A DNA stretch of 64,000 bases from Phyllobacterium endophyticum (GCF_003010935.1 NZ_PGGN01000002.1:248001-312000), one strand, 5' to 3'; counted from the first letter of the stretch, positions 17,862 through 26,711 are shown. A program made the numbers and translations. Notes: generated by a model not told the origin, from the letters alone.

Positions 17862-17886
17862 AACCATTTGCCGCGGGGAGGGTTCC
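17862..17886 (-). promoter_or_regulatory. EcfG-type general-stress promoter
   Basis: The minus strand shows GGAAC, exactly 16 bases, then GGTT, 22 bases before the start codon of the 69-residue hydrophilic protein. This matches the EcfG consensus and is the same core as the sites at 4925-4949 and 26488-26512. Confidence 0.6.
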
Positions 17887-18062
17887 CTGGCGCTACGATC
17901 TATCAAGAGAATGGCGATGACACAGGCTGCCTTTACCGCTCTGCCCCTAGATGATGGCAGTTATGTTCATGCACTCCGCGACACGTATTCGACAGAACAA
18001 CATCTGCTCGTTTGCGGATGTCTCAATTTCGATGCCGCGGCTGATTGCGAGATGGCAGTTCG

Positions 18063-18833
18063 CTATGCCTGTTCAATACGCTTGAGTACCGATCCGAGGG
18101 CAAGCGTCAAAGCTTCCGGTCCGCCATTTCGGGTAAACTCCGCCAATACCTGCTCATTCAAGCCGCCTTTCGTCGAAAACTCGGAGGCCATTGCCTCGAA
18201 CGTTTGCTCTTTCGATGAGTTGGCGACGTTGGAAAGACCGCCAAACAGCTGTCTTAGATACAAATTGGCCTGATCGTAGGGCATTCCTTGCGCTTCGAGC
18301 CACCGGGCGCTTGTCTCCATCAGGCCGAAATACGTGGCCATCAATGCACTCGCGGTGCCGAAAAGGTTATACTGCTTGAGTTCTTTCGCCTGAACCGCAG
18401 TTCCCAGGGAAGAAAACAAGTCGGCTATGCGATCATTGGGCGGGTATATTGCCGTTGCTCCACGCAACTCGGCGACGAACGGAAGGGGAATTGCCCTGTT
18501 GATGGTCGCCGGCACGCCAATCCAGCTGGCAAGTGCTTCGATCTGGACGGCAGCAACGAAACTCACCACATGCTGTTGCTCACGAAACCTGAGCTCTCGC
18601 ACCACGTCTTCGGCAATCTGCGGCCTGATTGCGAGAAACACGATGTCGGCGCTGTCTACGACCTCCTGATTGCCGGCACCCACGCGTACGGTTGGAAACG
18701 TCTTTGCGAGGCGGGATGCCACGTGTTGATTGCGCGGCGAAACGATCACCCCGTCGATATCCGTCCTCGATTTCATCAGGCCTGTGACGACAGCTTCGGT
18801 TATGGCACCCGATCCCACAAAGCCTAGTTGCAT
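18063..18833 (-). CDS. proC: Pyrroline-5-carboxylate reductase family protein
   Basis: Encodes 256 residues; the ATG at 18833 follows GGAGGAGCG. The N-terminus is a Rossmann fold (MQLGFVGSGAITEAVVTGLM) and the C-terminal helical part contains SALMATYFGLMETSARWLEA and the late FSTKGGLNEQVLAEF, equivalent to the 'PGGxTxxGL' loop of ProC. ProC reduces pyrroline-5-carboxylate to proline with NAD(P)H. The loop here is less conserved than in housekeeping ProC, so this may be a paralogue with a related imine-reductase role; a second proC elsewhere is likely. It is a single gene. Confidence 0.75.
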   Translation of the reverse strand: MQLGFVGSGAITEAVVTGLMKSRTDIDGVIVSPRNQHVASRLAKTFPTVRVGAGNQEVVDSADIVFLAIRPQIAEDVVRELRFREQQHVVSFVAAVQIEALASWIGVPATINRAIPLPFVAELRGATAIYPPNDRIADLFSSLGTAVQAKELKQYNLFGTASALMATYFGLMETSARWLEAQGMPYDQANLYLRQLFGGLSNVANSSKEQTFEAMASEFSTKGGLNEQVLAEFTRNGGPEALTLALGSVLKRIEQA

Positions 18834-18902
18834 CGCTCCTCCGATCTGACGTGTCCGGTATCATAGGCCGATCAACATGAGAAATCGACCGGCTTTCACA
18901 GA

Positions 18903-19106
18903 TCAGGCCGGAGCGGCTATGGCAAGTACAACGGCGATGATCACCAATAGCGGTCCCATCCATCTGAAATGGTTCACAATATTTGCAAGCCACGCATTTT
19001 TCTCGCCGGGGCCCGGGATTGGAAAGGAAATATAGCGGAACCCTACGGCGGTCATCCACAACCCTGCACAGAGCATGATGAACTCGTCGATATAAGCTGC
19101 GATCAT
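18903..19106 (-). CDS. Small membrane protein with two spans
   Basis: Encodes 67 residues from the ATG at 19106, which has GGGGGAG upstream; a second ATG five codons earlier overlaps that site. Two hydrophobic segments (IDEFIMLCAGLWMTAVGFRYI and MGPLLVIIAVVLAIAAP) flank a PIPGPGEKNAWLANIVNHFRW loop. No family is recognised. It lies downstream of an epimerase on the same strand, about 140 bases away. Confidence 0.6.
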   Translation of the reverse strand: MIAAYIDEFIMLCAGLWMTAVGFRYISFPIPGPGEKNAWLANIVNHFRWMGPLLVIIAVVLAIAAPA

Positions 19107-19247
19107 GGCTGTCTCCCCCACAGTTCAATAACAGCCCCGGTGCCCGGGACGTACGGTGACTCATGAGAATCGCCGGACGGCGAGATGATATGTGCGGCCA
19201 GCAAGACGGGCAAGCCGATCGAAAGCTCATAGCAGGAACTGGTGGCA

Positions 19248-20216
19248 CTACTTACCGCGTTGCAGGCTTTCTATTTGTCGAATCGGGTCCTCCACGGCGA
19301 CCCAGCCGGTGGACTGGAGCTTGCTCGAGCTTGCCACGAGGTCACGGTACAGCCTCTGTTTTCGGTCGTTTTGAGCGGTTATTTGCGCGACCAGATCGAG
19401 AACATGGTCGGGAAGGGAAAAAAGCATGGGGCGGTGGCCCATTCCCCGGCGCATGGCCGAAATCATTTCGCCGAGCGTCAAGGAGCGCTGATCCGCAACG
19501 ATGAACACCTCGCCATCCGTCTTCGGTTCCTGCAGACAATGGATGATGGCCGCGCAAAGGGCGGCGCGGTCGAGCAGCGATCGTCTGCCGGGCAGTGATT
19601 TCAGCGGGAGCGGTACGGGCAGCGCCGCGAGCCGCGCCAGTTTGGCAAGATTGCCGGTTGCGGCCGGACCGTAGACGAGAACCGGCCGCAGGATCGTATA
19701 GTTCCGGCGAGGCATGGCGGCGGCGATCTCGGCTTCCGCAGCGAGTTTCGCCCGTCCGTAATCATCCGTCGGGTGCGGCGGATCGTTCTCGCAGATGACG
19801 CCGTCGAATACGCCGCCGCACTGCGCCCGGATCGAAGATGTGAAAACGAGTTTCCCGCTTATCATCTTGTCGGCAGCCTGAGCCAGTCTGGCGGTCAGCA
19901 TGCAGTTTGCGGCATGATATTCCTCGGCCGACACGGATGCACTCGCATGGTGAATGGCCGCCAGATGCACCACATGGTCAACATCCTCAAGCAGGTCTTC
20001 AAAGGCGGTGAGGGGGTCGTCAAAAGAGGGCAATTGTAGCACCGGAAGCCTGCCGGGGCGGGTGTTGCGTGAAGCCTGGGTCACACGATAGCCAGAGGTT
20101 TCCAGCTGTCTGATCAGTTCGCTGCCGATAAACCCCGATGCGCCCGTCACAAGGACATTTTTCCGCCGGAGCAGGCTCGTTTCATGGCCGAAATTCTGAA
20201 CGACCTGTTTATTCAT
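19248..20216 (-). CDS. NAD-dependent epimerase/dehydratase (extended SDR)
   Basis: Encodes 322 residues. The nucleotide-binding motif GASGFIG lies at 25-31 and the catalytic YGRAKLAAE (Tyr-x3-Lys) near 148-156, with Ser upstream in VFTSSIRAQ. It resembles UDP-glucose 4-epimerase-like enzymes acting on nucleotide sugars, consistent with an O-antigen or exopolysaccharide role. The substrate cannot be told from sequence. No sugar-metabolism neighbours are present. Confidence 0.85.
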   Translation of the reverse strand: MNKQVVQNFGHETSLLRRKNVLVTGASGFIGSELIRQLETSGYRVTQASRNTRPGRLPVLQLPSFDDPLTAFEDLLEDVDHVVHLAAIHHASASVSAEEYHAANCMLTARLAQAADKMISGKLVFTSSIRAQCGGVFDGVICENDPPHPTDDYGRAKLAAEAEIAAAMPRRNYTILRPVLVYGPAATGNLAKLARLAALPVPLPLKSLPGRRSLLDRAALCAAIIHCLQEPKTDGEVFIVADQRSLTLGEMISAMRRGMGHRPMLFSLPDHVLDLVAQITAQNDRKQRLYRDLVASSSKLQSTGWVAVEDPIRQIESLQRGK

Positions 20217-20474
20217 CGCCGACGGACGTCCTGCTCTAATATATGCTCAGTCCCAGTCGATCATTCGGATCATTCGAAAAAACATAGGGTCGATGGTCCT
20301 CCATTTGGATCTCACTGGAACCAAGCTAAAACAGTGGTTTACGCAAGTGCGTGCCTGCCGCTATCTTAACCGGCAGCGTGACTTAAAGTTCCGGTCAAAT
20401 TGGTGGGTAAGCCGCCTTGAGTTCCCGATCTCTCAATGCGGGATTTCAATGTAAAAATTCGAACAGCTCGCACC

Positions 20475-21476
20475 TCATGCCACTGAGATCACGACCTTCC
20501 CCTTCGCGCGTCCCGTTTCGACATATTCAAGCGCCTCGTTGGTTTTTTCGAACGGGAAGATACGGTCCACGACAGGCCTGATCGCACCTGCCTCGATCAA
20601 TGAGGTGATCTGCGAGAGCTGCCCACCGTTCGCGGTCATGAAAAGGAAGGAATAGCTGACGCCGCGATGCTTTGCTTTTCTCCTGATGCCGAGGCTGAGG
20701 AGGCGCATGACCTGTTGAAGCAGCCAGTTGGAGCCATTTGCCTTGGCAAATTCCCGGTCAGGCGGACCGGAAATCGAGATCAGCTTTCCTCCCGCCTTCA
20801 GTACAGCGAGTGAATTTGTCAGTGTGTCGGTGCCCAAGCTGTTGAGCACGACGTCATAGTCCCTCAGAACCTCTTCGAACTCATCCCTCTTGTAGTCGAT
20901 CGCGACATCGGCGCCGAGGCTTTCGACGAGCTCGATATTTGCCGTGCTGGTGGTCGTCGCCACTTGCGCACCAAGATATTTGGCGAGCTGGATGGCGATC
21001 GTGCCCACGCCGCCGGAGCCGGCATGGATCAGGACCTTCTGTCCTTTCTGCAGGTTCGCCCGCTCGACCAGCACCTGCCAAGCTGTCAAGGCAACCAGTG
21101 GTATCGACGCCGCTTCCTGCATGGTCAGGTTGTTGGGCTTCAATGCCACATCGGCCTCGTCCATCGCGATATATTCCGCAAATGTCCCGATGCGATCCTG
21201 GGCGGGCCGCGCATAGACTTCGTCACCGGGCCTGAACCGCCGGACGCCGGATCCGACCCGGGCCACGACGCCCGCTACATCATTGCCAAGGATCAATGGC
21301 AGGCGATATGGCAGGATGAGCTTGAATTCTCCGTTCCTGATCTTGGCATCCAGGGCGTTCACACTGGCGGCATGGACCTCAACCAAGACGTCATTCTCCC
21401 GCAACTCCGGCTGCGGATGATCAGCGAGGCGGAGGGCGCCGCCCTTCTCATATCGATCGATCAGGAAAGATTTCAT
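20475..21476 (-). CDS. NADP-dependent quinone/zinc-free alcohol dehydrogenase family oxidoreductase
   Basis: Encodes 333 residues from the ATG at 21476 (a TTG lies three codons upstream). It belongs to the medium-chain reductases without catalytic zinc. It has the GroES-like N-domain (LILGNDVAGVVARVGSGVRRF, RPGDEVYARP) and the Rossmann motif HAGSGGVGTIAIQLAKYLGA. It should reduce quinones or enones with NADPH. It lies 60 bases downstream of an SDR gene on the same strand, and both diverge from an HxlR regulator that probably controls them. Confidence 0.88.
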   Translation of the reverse strand: MKSFLIDRYEKGGALRLADHPQPELRENDVLVEVHAASVNALDAKIRNGEFKLILPYRLPLILGNDVAGVVARVGSGVRRFRPGDEVYARPAQDRIGTFAEYIAMDEADVALKPNNLTMQEAASIPLVALTAWQVLVERANLQKGQKVLIHAGSGGVGTIAIQLAKYLGAQVATTTSTANIELVESLGADVAIDYKRDEFEEVLRDYDVVLNSLGTDTLTNSLAVLKAGGKLISISGPPDREFAKANGSNWLLQQVMRLLSLGIRRKAKHRGVSYSFLFMTANGGQLSQITSLIEAGAIRPVVDRIFPFEKTNEALEYVETGRAKGKVVISVA

Positions 21477-21535
21477 GGAACGCAACTTTCAGATTTAGCA
21501 AGGGGGCGAAGCCACATGGTGTCGCTTTGAGCGTT

Positions 21536-22351
21536 TCAGTTGGGGAGCCGAACGAACTTCCGCAGGTTCTTGTCGACAAACGATTCCGGCATGAAGCGAC
21601 GCATCAGACGAACCTGGCCCGCCACCTTGCCGGAAGTGTAACGCCTTTTGGGCGCGGCCGCATTGGCGGCTCTCACAACCGTTGCCGCGACAATCTCGGG
21701 TGCATCGCCCTTCTCGATGATTTCCCGCATCAGTTGCTCCGCGAAGTCACGGATAGAGTCGTAGAAGGGGAGCGGCTGGTCCGGGCGGGTGAGGTTTTCC
21801 TCGAAGGACGTGCGCGTTGCGCCGGGCTCGACGAGCACAACGCGGATGCCCTGCGTGCGAACCTCATGATCGAGTGATTCCGAATAGCCCTCGATTGCAT
21901 GTTTGGTCGATGCATAGAGGGCGTTGTAAGGAGCTGGAACCAGGCCGAATATGGAACTCAGATTGATAATGCGGCCGCTGCGCTGATTTCTCATTACGGG
22001 CAGGACGGCATTCGTCATCCGCAGGACGCCGAATACATTCACGTCAAACACAGCTTTCGCCTGAGCCGCAGAGGATTCTTCTGCGCCGCCGAGCAGGCCG
22101 ATACCGGCATTGTTGACGAGCAGATCGATTTGTCCGGTCCGCGCCATGACATCGTCTACGACCGCCTGAACAGATGCATCATCTGTCACGTCGCAGACCA
22201 GCATCGTGATCCCGTCCGCCGCGTCGGGCATCTGTTTGCGGCTGGTTCCAAATACGCGATAGCCATCGCGCCGCAAGGCCCGAGCGGTTACCAGCCCAAT
22301 TCCCGAGGAAGCGCCCGTGACGAGGGCTACGCGGGGTTCTGTCTTGCTCAT
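21536..22351 (-). CDS. Short-chain dehydrogenase/reductase
   Basis: Encodes 271 residues of classical SDR form: GASSGIG at about 14-20, NNAGIG near 86, catalytic Ser in LSSIFG and YASTK near 153-157. The substrate is unknown. It is the first gene of a two-gene unit with a quinone-type oxidoreductase; the divergent HxlR gene starts 90 bases away, with repeat elements between them that may be its operator. Confidence 0.9.
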   Translation of the reverse strand: MSKTEPRVALVTGASSGIGLVTARALRRDGYRVFGTSRKQMPDAADGITMLVCDVTDDASVQAVVDDVMARTGQIDLLVNNAGIGLLGGAEESSAAQAKAVFDVNVFGVLRMTNAVLPVMRNQRSGRIINLSSIFGLVPAPYNALYASTKHAIEGYSESLDHEVRTQGIRVVLVEPGATRTSFEENLTRPDQPLPFYDSIRDFAEQLMREIIEKGDAPEIVAATVVRAANAAAPKRRYTSGKVAGQVRLMRRFMPESFVDKNLRKFVRLPN

Positions 22352-22394
22352 CTTCGTCTGCCTTCAATTTGTTGTGGAACATTGATGGACAATC

Positions 22395-22427
22395 AGTTAC
22401 TATCATTTTCGTACTAAGTCACTATCA
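22395..22427. promoter_or_regulatory. Direct repeat, probable HxlR operator
   Basis: AGTTACTATCA (22395-22405) and AGTCACTATCA (22417-22427) are near-identical 11-mers whose starts are 22 bases apart, two helical turns. They lie between the divergent SDR and HxlR genes. HxlR-family regulators commonly bind such intergenic repeats next to their own gene. Confidence 0.45.
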
Positions 22428-22440
22428 AAAAGATATCGAC

Positions 22441-22881
22441 ATGAAGAATCTTTCAAACCAGCCATGCCTGATCGCCCGGAGCCTCGCTCTCGTGGGGGAT
22501 GCGTGGAGTATGCTGATCATGCGGGATGCCAATACGGGCCTCACCCGATTTGATGAATTCCGCAAAAGTCTTTCGATCGCGCCGACAATGCTGACGGCGC
22601 GGCTTGCAACGCTGACTGACGAGGGGTTGCTGGAGAAGCGACGCTATTCCGACCGCCCCCCGCGCGACGAATACGTGCTGACGCAGGCTGGACGTGACTT
22701 TCTGCCGGTCCTTTTTGCGATCGGCGCATGGGGAAGCAAATATCGCAGTGGAGGTGAGGTGACGCGGTTTTTCGATGCCGAGACCGGAACCGAGATCGAT
22801 CCGGTCACCATCGACCGCAGGACCGGCGCCCCCGTCGGTACGCGCCCGATCAGGATTGTCGTTCCCGAGCGAGAGGGCTGA
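22441..22881 (+). CDS. HxlR-family winged-helix transcriptional regulator
   Basis: Encodes 146 residues from the ATG at 22441. The body is HxlR-like (CLIARSLALVGDAWSMLIMR, FDEFRKSLSIAPTMLTARLA, LTDEGLLEKRRY). A single early Cys (residue 9) sits where redox- or aldehyde-sensing members such as YodB and HypR carry theirs. The gene is divergent from an SDR and a quinone oxidoreductase, so it is probably an electrophile-responsive repressor of them; this is inference. The C-terminus carries an extra ~40 residues beyond the helix-turn-helix. Confidence 0.88.
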   Translation: MKNLSNQPCLIARSLALVGDAWSMLIMRDANTGLTRFDEFRKSLSIAPTMLTARLATLTDEGLLEKRRYSDRPPRDEYVLTQAGRDFLPVLFAIGAWGSKYRSGGEVTRFFDAETGTEIDPVTIDRRTGAPVGTRPIRIVVPEREG

Positions 22882-22896
22882 AGCTTTGACGAAAAG

Positions 22897-22926
22897 GAGC
22901 CGGGCCTGGAGCCCGGCTCAGTTTCC
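22897..22926 (+). terminator. Terminator after the HxlR gene
   Basis: GAGCCGGGC and GCCCGGCTC form a perfect 9-base stem with loop CTGGA, followed by a short AGTTTCC. It lies 16 bases after the stop codon. The T-run is weak. Confidence 0.6.
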
Positions 22927-23222
22927 ATGGGAGGGCCAGGAAAGAGGGGAGTATTTCCTGGACGGGGGGCCTAACTGGTAACCTGAGCAAACGTTCCCAG
23001 TTTATTTTCTGCGGCCGACCTCGAATGTCGGAACCTCCAGCCGCTCTGGTGACTACAACCGAAGTTGAACAACCGAGCCGATCATCCGAAGCCGCGTCGT
23101 TGCTGCACGGCAACAGGTTCAAGCTTTCTTAAGCAACAATGAGAATTGCCGATACAACCTATTGATGTACTTCTTGAATGCCATAGGTTGCAGTTCCAAG
23201 AGTAGCATCAAGGGGCAGGTCG
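22927..23222. other. Gap before the autotransporter
   Basis: Nearly 300 bases without a supportable gene. A GGAAC at about 23033 lacks a fitting -10 box. The last 30 bases hold a purine-rich AGGGGCAGG before the GTG start of the autotransporter. Confidence 0.4.
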
Positions 23223-26135
23223 GTGGGAAGAAGCGGCAGCAGTGAAATATTGGGCACACGAAACGCGCTTCTTGCCGGGGTGTGCACTTCGGCATTGGCG
23301 ATTGCCTTTTCCATATCTCCAGCTTCGGCGGGTGATTACACGGCCAGTACCGACGCGGAGTTGCGCCAGGCCATTGTTGATGCGAACGCAGATGGCGATC
23401 CGAATGCGACGATTGTGCTTACCGGTGACTTCGCGGTGGCGAACAGCGTTTTGCCGTCGCCTGCCAAACCCATCACGATCGATGCGCAAAGTTTCACACT
23501 CTCGGGTTTCTATAATGTGGCAACCCTGACAAGTCGGGGGGCCGTGTCGTTGACTGGTCCTTTTCCGGCAGGGGCCCAGTTCGCATTCGCCGGATCACTG
23601 GTTGGCGGCAGCGCCGGTCCTGCTGGCACGACAAGTGGACAGGTCGGAATGTGGCTGAATCAACGAATGACGGTAACCAACAATGGAACAATCACTGGTG
23701 GGGCAGGCGGTGGAGCGGGCGGAAGCGGAGGGCTTGGCGCCAAGGTTGGCTCGAATGCATCGCTGAGCAACAACGGCGTTATTCAAGGAGGTAATAGCTC
23801 AGTTGCATTCGGTGGCAATGGCATTGATATAGGCGGTCCTTTAGGAACCTCGACACTGATTAACAATGGAACGATTCGCGGTGGCAATGGGCCTCTGAAT
23901 GGCACGACGCCGACAGTGGGGTCCGCACTATATGTCCGCATAGGAACCGGAACCATCGTCAATAACGGTACGATTGAAGGCGGGGGCGGGGCGACCGCAA
24001 TCGTGAACAACACAACCGGTGTCACTTTGGACCTCATCAATAGCGGAACCATTCGCGCTGGGAGCGGCCAAGCCAATGCAATTCTGCTTAACCCAGGAGC
24101 AACGAACTCACTGATCCTTGAACTCCAATCCGGATCGGTCATCGAAGGCAATGTCGTCGGCAATGCAACAGCGACGACTGACACGCTGAGGCTTGGTGGA
24201 GCGGATGACGATGTCTTCGATGTCTCGACCATCGGCCCGCAATACCAGAATTTCGACTCCTATCAGAAGGTCGGTGTCAGTGCCTGGTATCTGACCGGCA
24301 CCGGTGCCGCCGTGACGAACTGGGATATACAGGAGGGCGGCCTGGCCATCGGCGATGGTGGCACGAGCGGCAGCATCGTCGGCGACATCACGCTGAGCGG
24401 TGGTGCGCTGGGCTTCAACCGGTCCGATACGGTGACTTTCGATAACGCCATTACGGGTGACGGGACCGTCGTGCAGATCGGCACCGGCAAGACGATCCTG
24501 AATGGCGCTTATACCTATAGCGGCCTGACGGCGGTCGGCCTCGGCACTCTGGTCATCAATGGCTCGATCACCACTCCCATGCTCGTGGCTCCGGACGGTA
24601 CACTCGGCGGCATCGGCACGATCTTCGGTGACACGGATAACGAGGGGACGATTGCCCCCGGCAATTCCATCGGCACATTGACGATCGACGGCGATTATAC
24701 GGGCAGCGGTGGCCTGCTCGAGATCGAAACAGAGCTTGGCGGCGATGCCTCGCCGACCGACAGGCTGGTTGTGACCGGCGCAACCTCCGGCAGCAGCGAT
24801 GTGAAGGTGATCAATGTCGGCGGCGCAGGTGCAGCGACTGTCGAGGGCATCAAGATCGTCGACATTGGCGGTGCTTCCAACGGCACATTCTCGCTGCTCG
24901 GAGATTATGTGATCAACGGCGAACAGGCGGTCGTTGCCGGCGCCTATGGCTATACATTGCACAAGAACGGCGTTGCAACGCCCGCCGACGGCGACTGGTA
25001 CCTGCGTTCTCAATTGACCAATCCCCCGACAAATCCACCGACCAATCCACCTACCAACCCGCCTACGACACCGCCTACGATACCGCCGTCAGGCCCGATC
25101 TACCAGCCGGGAACGCCGCTCTACGAAGCTTATTCGCAGGTGCTGCAGAAACTGAATGGCCTGTCGAGCCTGCAGCAGCGTGTCGGCAACCGCTACTGGG
25201 CGGGGGCAGGCAACAGCGCGCTTGCACAGGGCGATGGCCCCGGCACGCTGGAAGCTGCGCCGATGGCTTCCGAAGGCGGCGATATCATCACCAATGCGCG
25301 CGGCATCTGGGGGCGGATCGACGGCGCGCATGGCAGGTTCGAGCCGAGGACTTCGACGACGGACGCGGATTACGACGTGGATACCTGGAAGGGCACGGCC
25401 GGTATCGACGGCCAGTTCCACGAGAGCGACGCCGGCAGGCTCATCGGCAGCCTCAGCGCGCATTACAGCCATGGCTCGGCGGATATTTCCTCGTTCTTCG
25501 GCGATGGTTCGATCGACACGGACGGCTATGGTCTTGGCGGCACGCTGACCTGGTATGGCCAGAACGGCTTTTACCTCGACGGTCAGGCGCAGGCGACCTG
25601 GTATGACAGCGATCTCAGGTCGAGCACGCTTGGTACGAACCTTGCCGAGGGCAGTGACGGCTTCGGCTATGCGCTCAGCCTCGAGACGGGCAAGCGCATC
25701 GGCCTGAACCAGAACTGGACCCTGACGCCGCAGGCGCAGCTTGCCTATTCCAGCGTCGATATCGACGACTTCACCGATCCGTTCGGGGCAGCGATCTCCT
25801 TTGGCAGCGGCGACAGCCTCAAGGGCCGTATCGGGCTTTCCGCCGATTACCAGAATGCCTGGGAAGACGGCGCCGGCAGGATGACCCGCACCAATCTCTA
25901 TGGCATCGCCAATCTCTATTACGAATTCCTCGACGGCACCGACACTGACGTCTCGGGCGTGAACTTCGCTTTGGAAAACGATCGCACCTGGGGCGGCATC
26001 GGCGCCGGCGGCAGCTATAACTGGAACGACGACAAGTACTCGCTCTACAGCGAGCTCTCGCTCAATACGAGCCTGTCCAATTTCGCCGACAGCTATAGCG
26101 TCAATGGTACGGCAGGGTTCAGGGTGAAATTCTGA
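23223..26135 (+). CDS. Autotransporter (type Va) with beta-barrel domain
   Basis: Encodes 970 residues from a GTG start preceded by AGGGGCAGG. The order is an extended signal peptide (to about residue 40, ending PASA), a passenger rich in Gly, Asn and Thr with repeated INNGTIxGG strands (about 150-290) typical of a beta-helix, a Thr-Asn-Pro-Pro linker (599-622), and a C-terminal 12-strand barrel (about 695-970) ending in FRVKF, the outer-membrane insertion signal. The passenger should be displayed on or released from the cell surface, probably as an adhesin. No protease triad is visible. It is a single gene. Confidence 0.92.
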   Translation: MGRSGSSEILGTRNALLAGVCTSALAIAFSISPASAGDYTASTDAELRQAIVDANADGDPNATIVLTGDFAVANSVLPSPAKPITIDAQSFTLSGFYNVATLTSRGAVSLTGPFPAGAQFAFAGSLVGGSAGPAGTTSGQVGMWLNQRMTVTNNGTITGGAGGGAGGSGGLGAKVGSNASLSNNGVIQGGNSSVAFGGNGIDIGGPLGTSTLINNGTIRGGNGPLNGTTPTVGSALYVRIGTGTIVNNGTIEGGGGATAIVNNTTGVTLDLINSGTIRAGSGQANAILLNPGATNSLILELQSGSVIEGNVVGNATATTDTLRLGGADDDVFDVSTIGPQYQNFDSYQKVGVSAWYLTGTGAAVTNWDIQEGGLAIGDGGTSGSIVGDITLSGGALGFNRSDTVTFDNAITGDGTVVQIGTGKTILNGAYTYSGLTAVGLGTLVINGSITTPMLVAPDGTLGGIGTIFGDTDNEGTIAPGNSIGTLTIDGDYTGSGGLLEIETELGGDASPTDRLVVTGATSGSSDVKVINVGGAGAATVEGIKIVDIGGASNGTFSLLGDYVINGEQAVVAGAYGYTLHKNGVATPADGDWYLRSQLTNPPTNPPTNPPTNPPTTPPTIPPSGPIYQPGTPLYEAYSQVLQKLNGLSSLQQRVGNRYWAGAGNSALAQGDGPGTLEAAPMASEGGDIITNARGIWGRIDGAHGRFEPRTSTTDADYDVDTWKGTAGIDGQFHESDAGRLIGSLSAHYSHGSADISSFFGDGSIDTDGYGLGGTLTWYGQNGFYLDGQAQATWYDSDLRSSTLGTNLAEGSDGFGYALSLETGKRIGLNQNWTLTPQAQLAYSSVDIDDFTDPFGAAISFGSGDSLKGRIGLSADYQNAWEDGAGRMTRTNLYGIANLYYEFLDGTDTDVSGVNFALENDRTWGGIGAGGSYNWNDDKYSLYSELSLNTSLSNFADSYSVNGTAGFRVKF
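25017..25088 (+). repeat. 12-base tandem repeat encoding the TNPP linker
   Basis: Six tandem 12-base units encode TNPP four times, then TTPP and TIPP. They lie inside the autotransporter, between passenger and barrel. The units differ slightly at third codon positions. Such a tract can gain or lose units and so change the linker length. Confidence 0.85.
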
Positions 26136-26204
26136 GGAGATATTTGCCCGATATTGGTCCTGTGGCGGACAGCAACCTTTTGGGATACCGGTCGTTCACC
26201 GGGC

Positions 26205-26462
26205 ATGGAAGAGCTCACATTTCCAAGGGTATTCGTCATCGGCCCGCGTGTCGACGAGAGTCGAGGGCTGAATTCCGTACCTGCGGCCCTGGCTTTCATG
26301 CTGGAACATTGGCCGGGCGATACAGGACCGAAAAAAGCAGCGGCGCTTGAAACATTGAGGCGAGCGATCGCAGGAGATGCTTCAGCGGAGGAAGCTCGAG
26401 CGGACTTCGTGCATGCTGCCGATGAAGCCGGAATCCTCGCCCCGCCTGTCGCGTCGGGATAA
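26205..26462 (+). CDS. DUF982 family small protein
   Basis: Encodes 85 residues from the ATG at 26205; an in-frame TTG at 26154 is the only longer option. The pattern FPRVFVIGPRVDE, ALAFMLEHWPG, a repeated ETLRRAIAG helix, and ARADFVHAADEAGI near the end match DUF982, a family almost restricted to Rhizobiales and present in many copies per genome. The function is unknown. Confidence 0.8.
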   Translation: MEELTFPRVFVIGPRVDESRGLNSVPAALAFMLEHWPGDTGPKKAAALETLRRAIAGDASAEEARADFVHAADEAGILAPPVASG

Positions 26463-26487
26463 AATCACACTTTTTCTTTCCGGCGCT

Positions 26488-26512
26488 GGAACCTACACCG
26501 GACTTTCGGGTT
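26488..26512 (+). promoter_or_regulatory. EcfG-type general-stress promoter before the NepR-like ORF
   Basis: GGAAC, exactly 16 bases, then GGTT. The -10 box ends 25 bases before the ATG at 26537. It has the same core as the sites at 4925-4949 and 17862-17886. Confidence 0.6.
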
Positions 26513-26536
26513 TGCTGCCCAACTGAGCAGGAAGCC

Positions 26537-26707
26537 ATGGTCGAAGACAAAAGCCCAGGGAACGCTGCAATGCCAAAACAGCGGTCACACCGTCATGAGC
26601 TGCGTGAAGCGCTCCAGACGCACTATAAGGCCGTGCCCACGGACCAACGCTTCCGTGACTTGCTGGAGCGCCTCGATCAAACCGAGCAGGAGAAGCGAAG
26701 CTTCTGA
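26537..26707 (+). CDS. 56-residue NepR-like protein (possible anti-sigma factor)
   Basis: A short ORF with AGGAA seven bases before its ATG. The translation contains ELREALQTHYKAVPTDQRFR followed by DLLERLDQTEQEKR. This resembles the core of NepR, the anti-sigma factor of EcfG (helix 1 'LRxxYxxV', a Pro-containing turn 'PVPDRF', helix 2 'xxLLxxLD'). The turn is PTDQRF rather than PVPDRF, so it could be a divergent paralogue; Rhizobiales often carry more than one. phyR and ecfG are not adjacent. A consensus EcfG promoter immediately upstream fits negative feedback. Assignment is tentative, existence of the gene is likely. Confidence 0.5.
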   Translation: MVEDKSPGNAAMPKQRSHRHELREALQTHYKAVPTDQRFRDLLERLDQTEQEKRSF

Positions 26708-26711
26708 CCGG

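Noticed and set aside
23033-23057. GGAAC upstream of the autotransporter as an EcfG promoter
   Set aside because: Sixteen bases further the sequence is GACT, not GTT, and the distance to the start codon is long.
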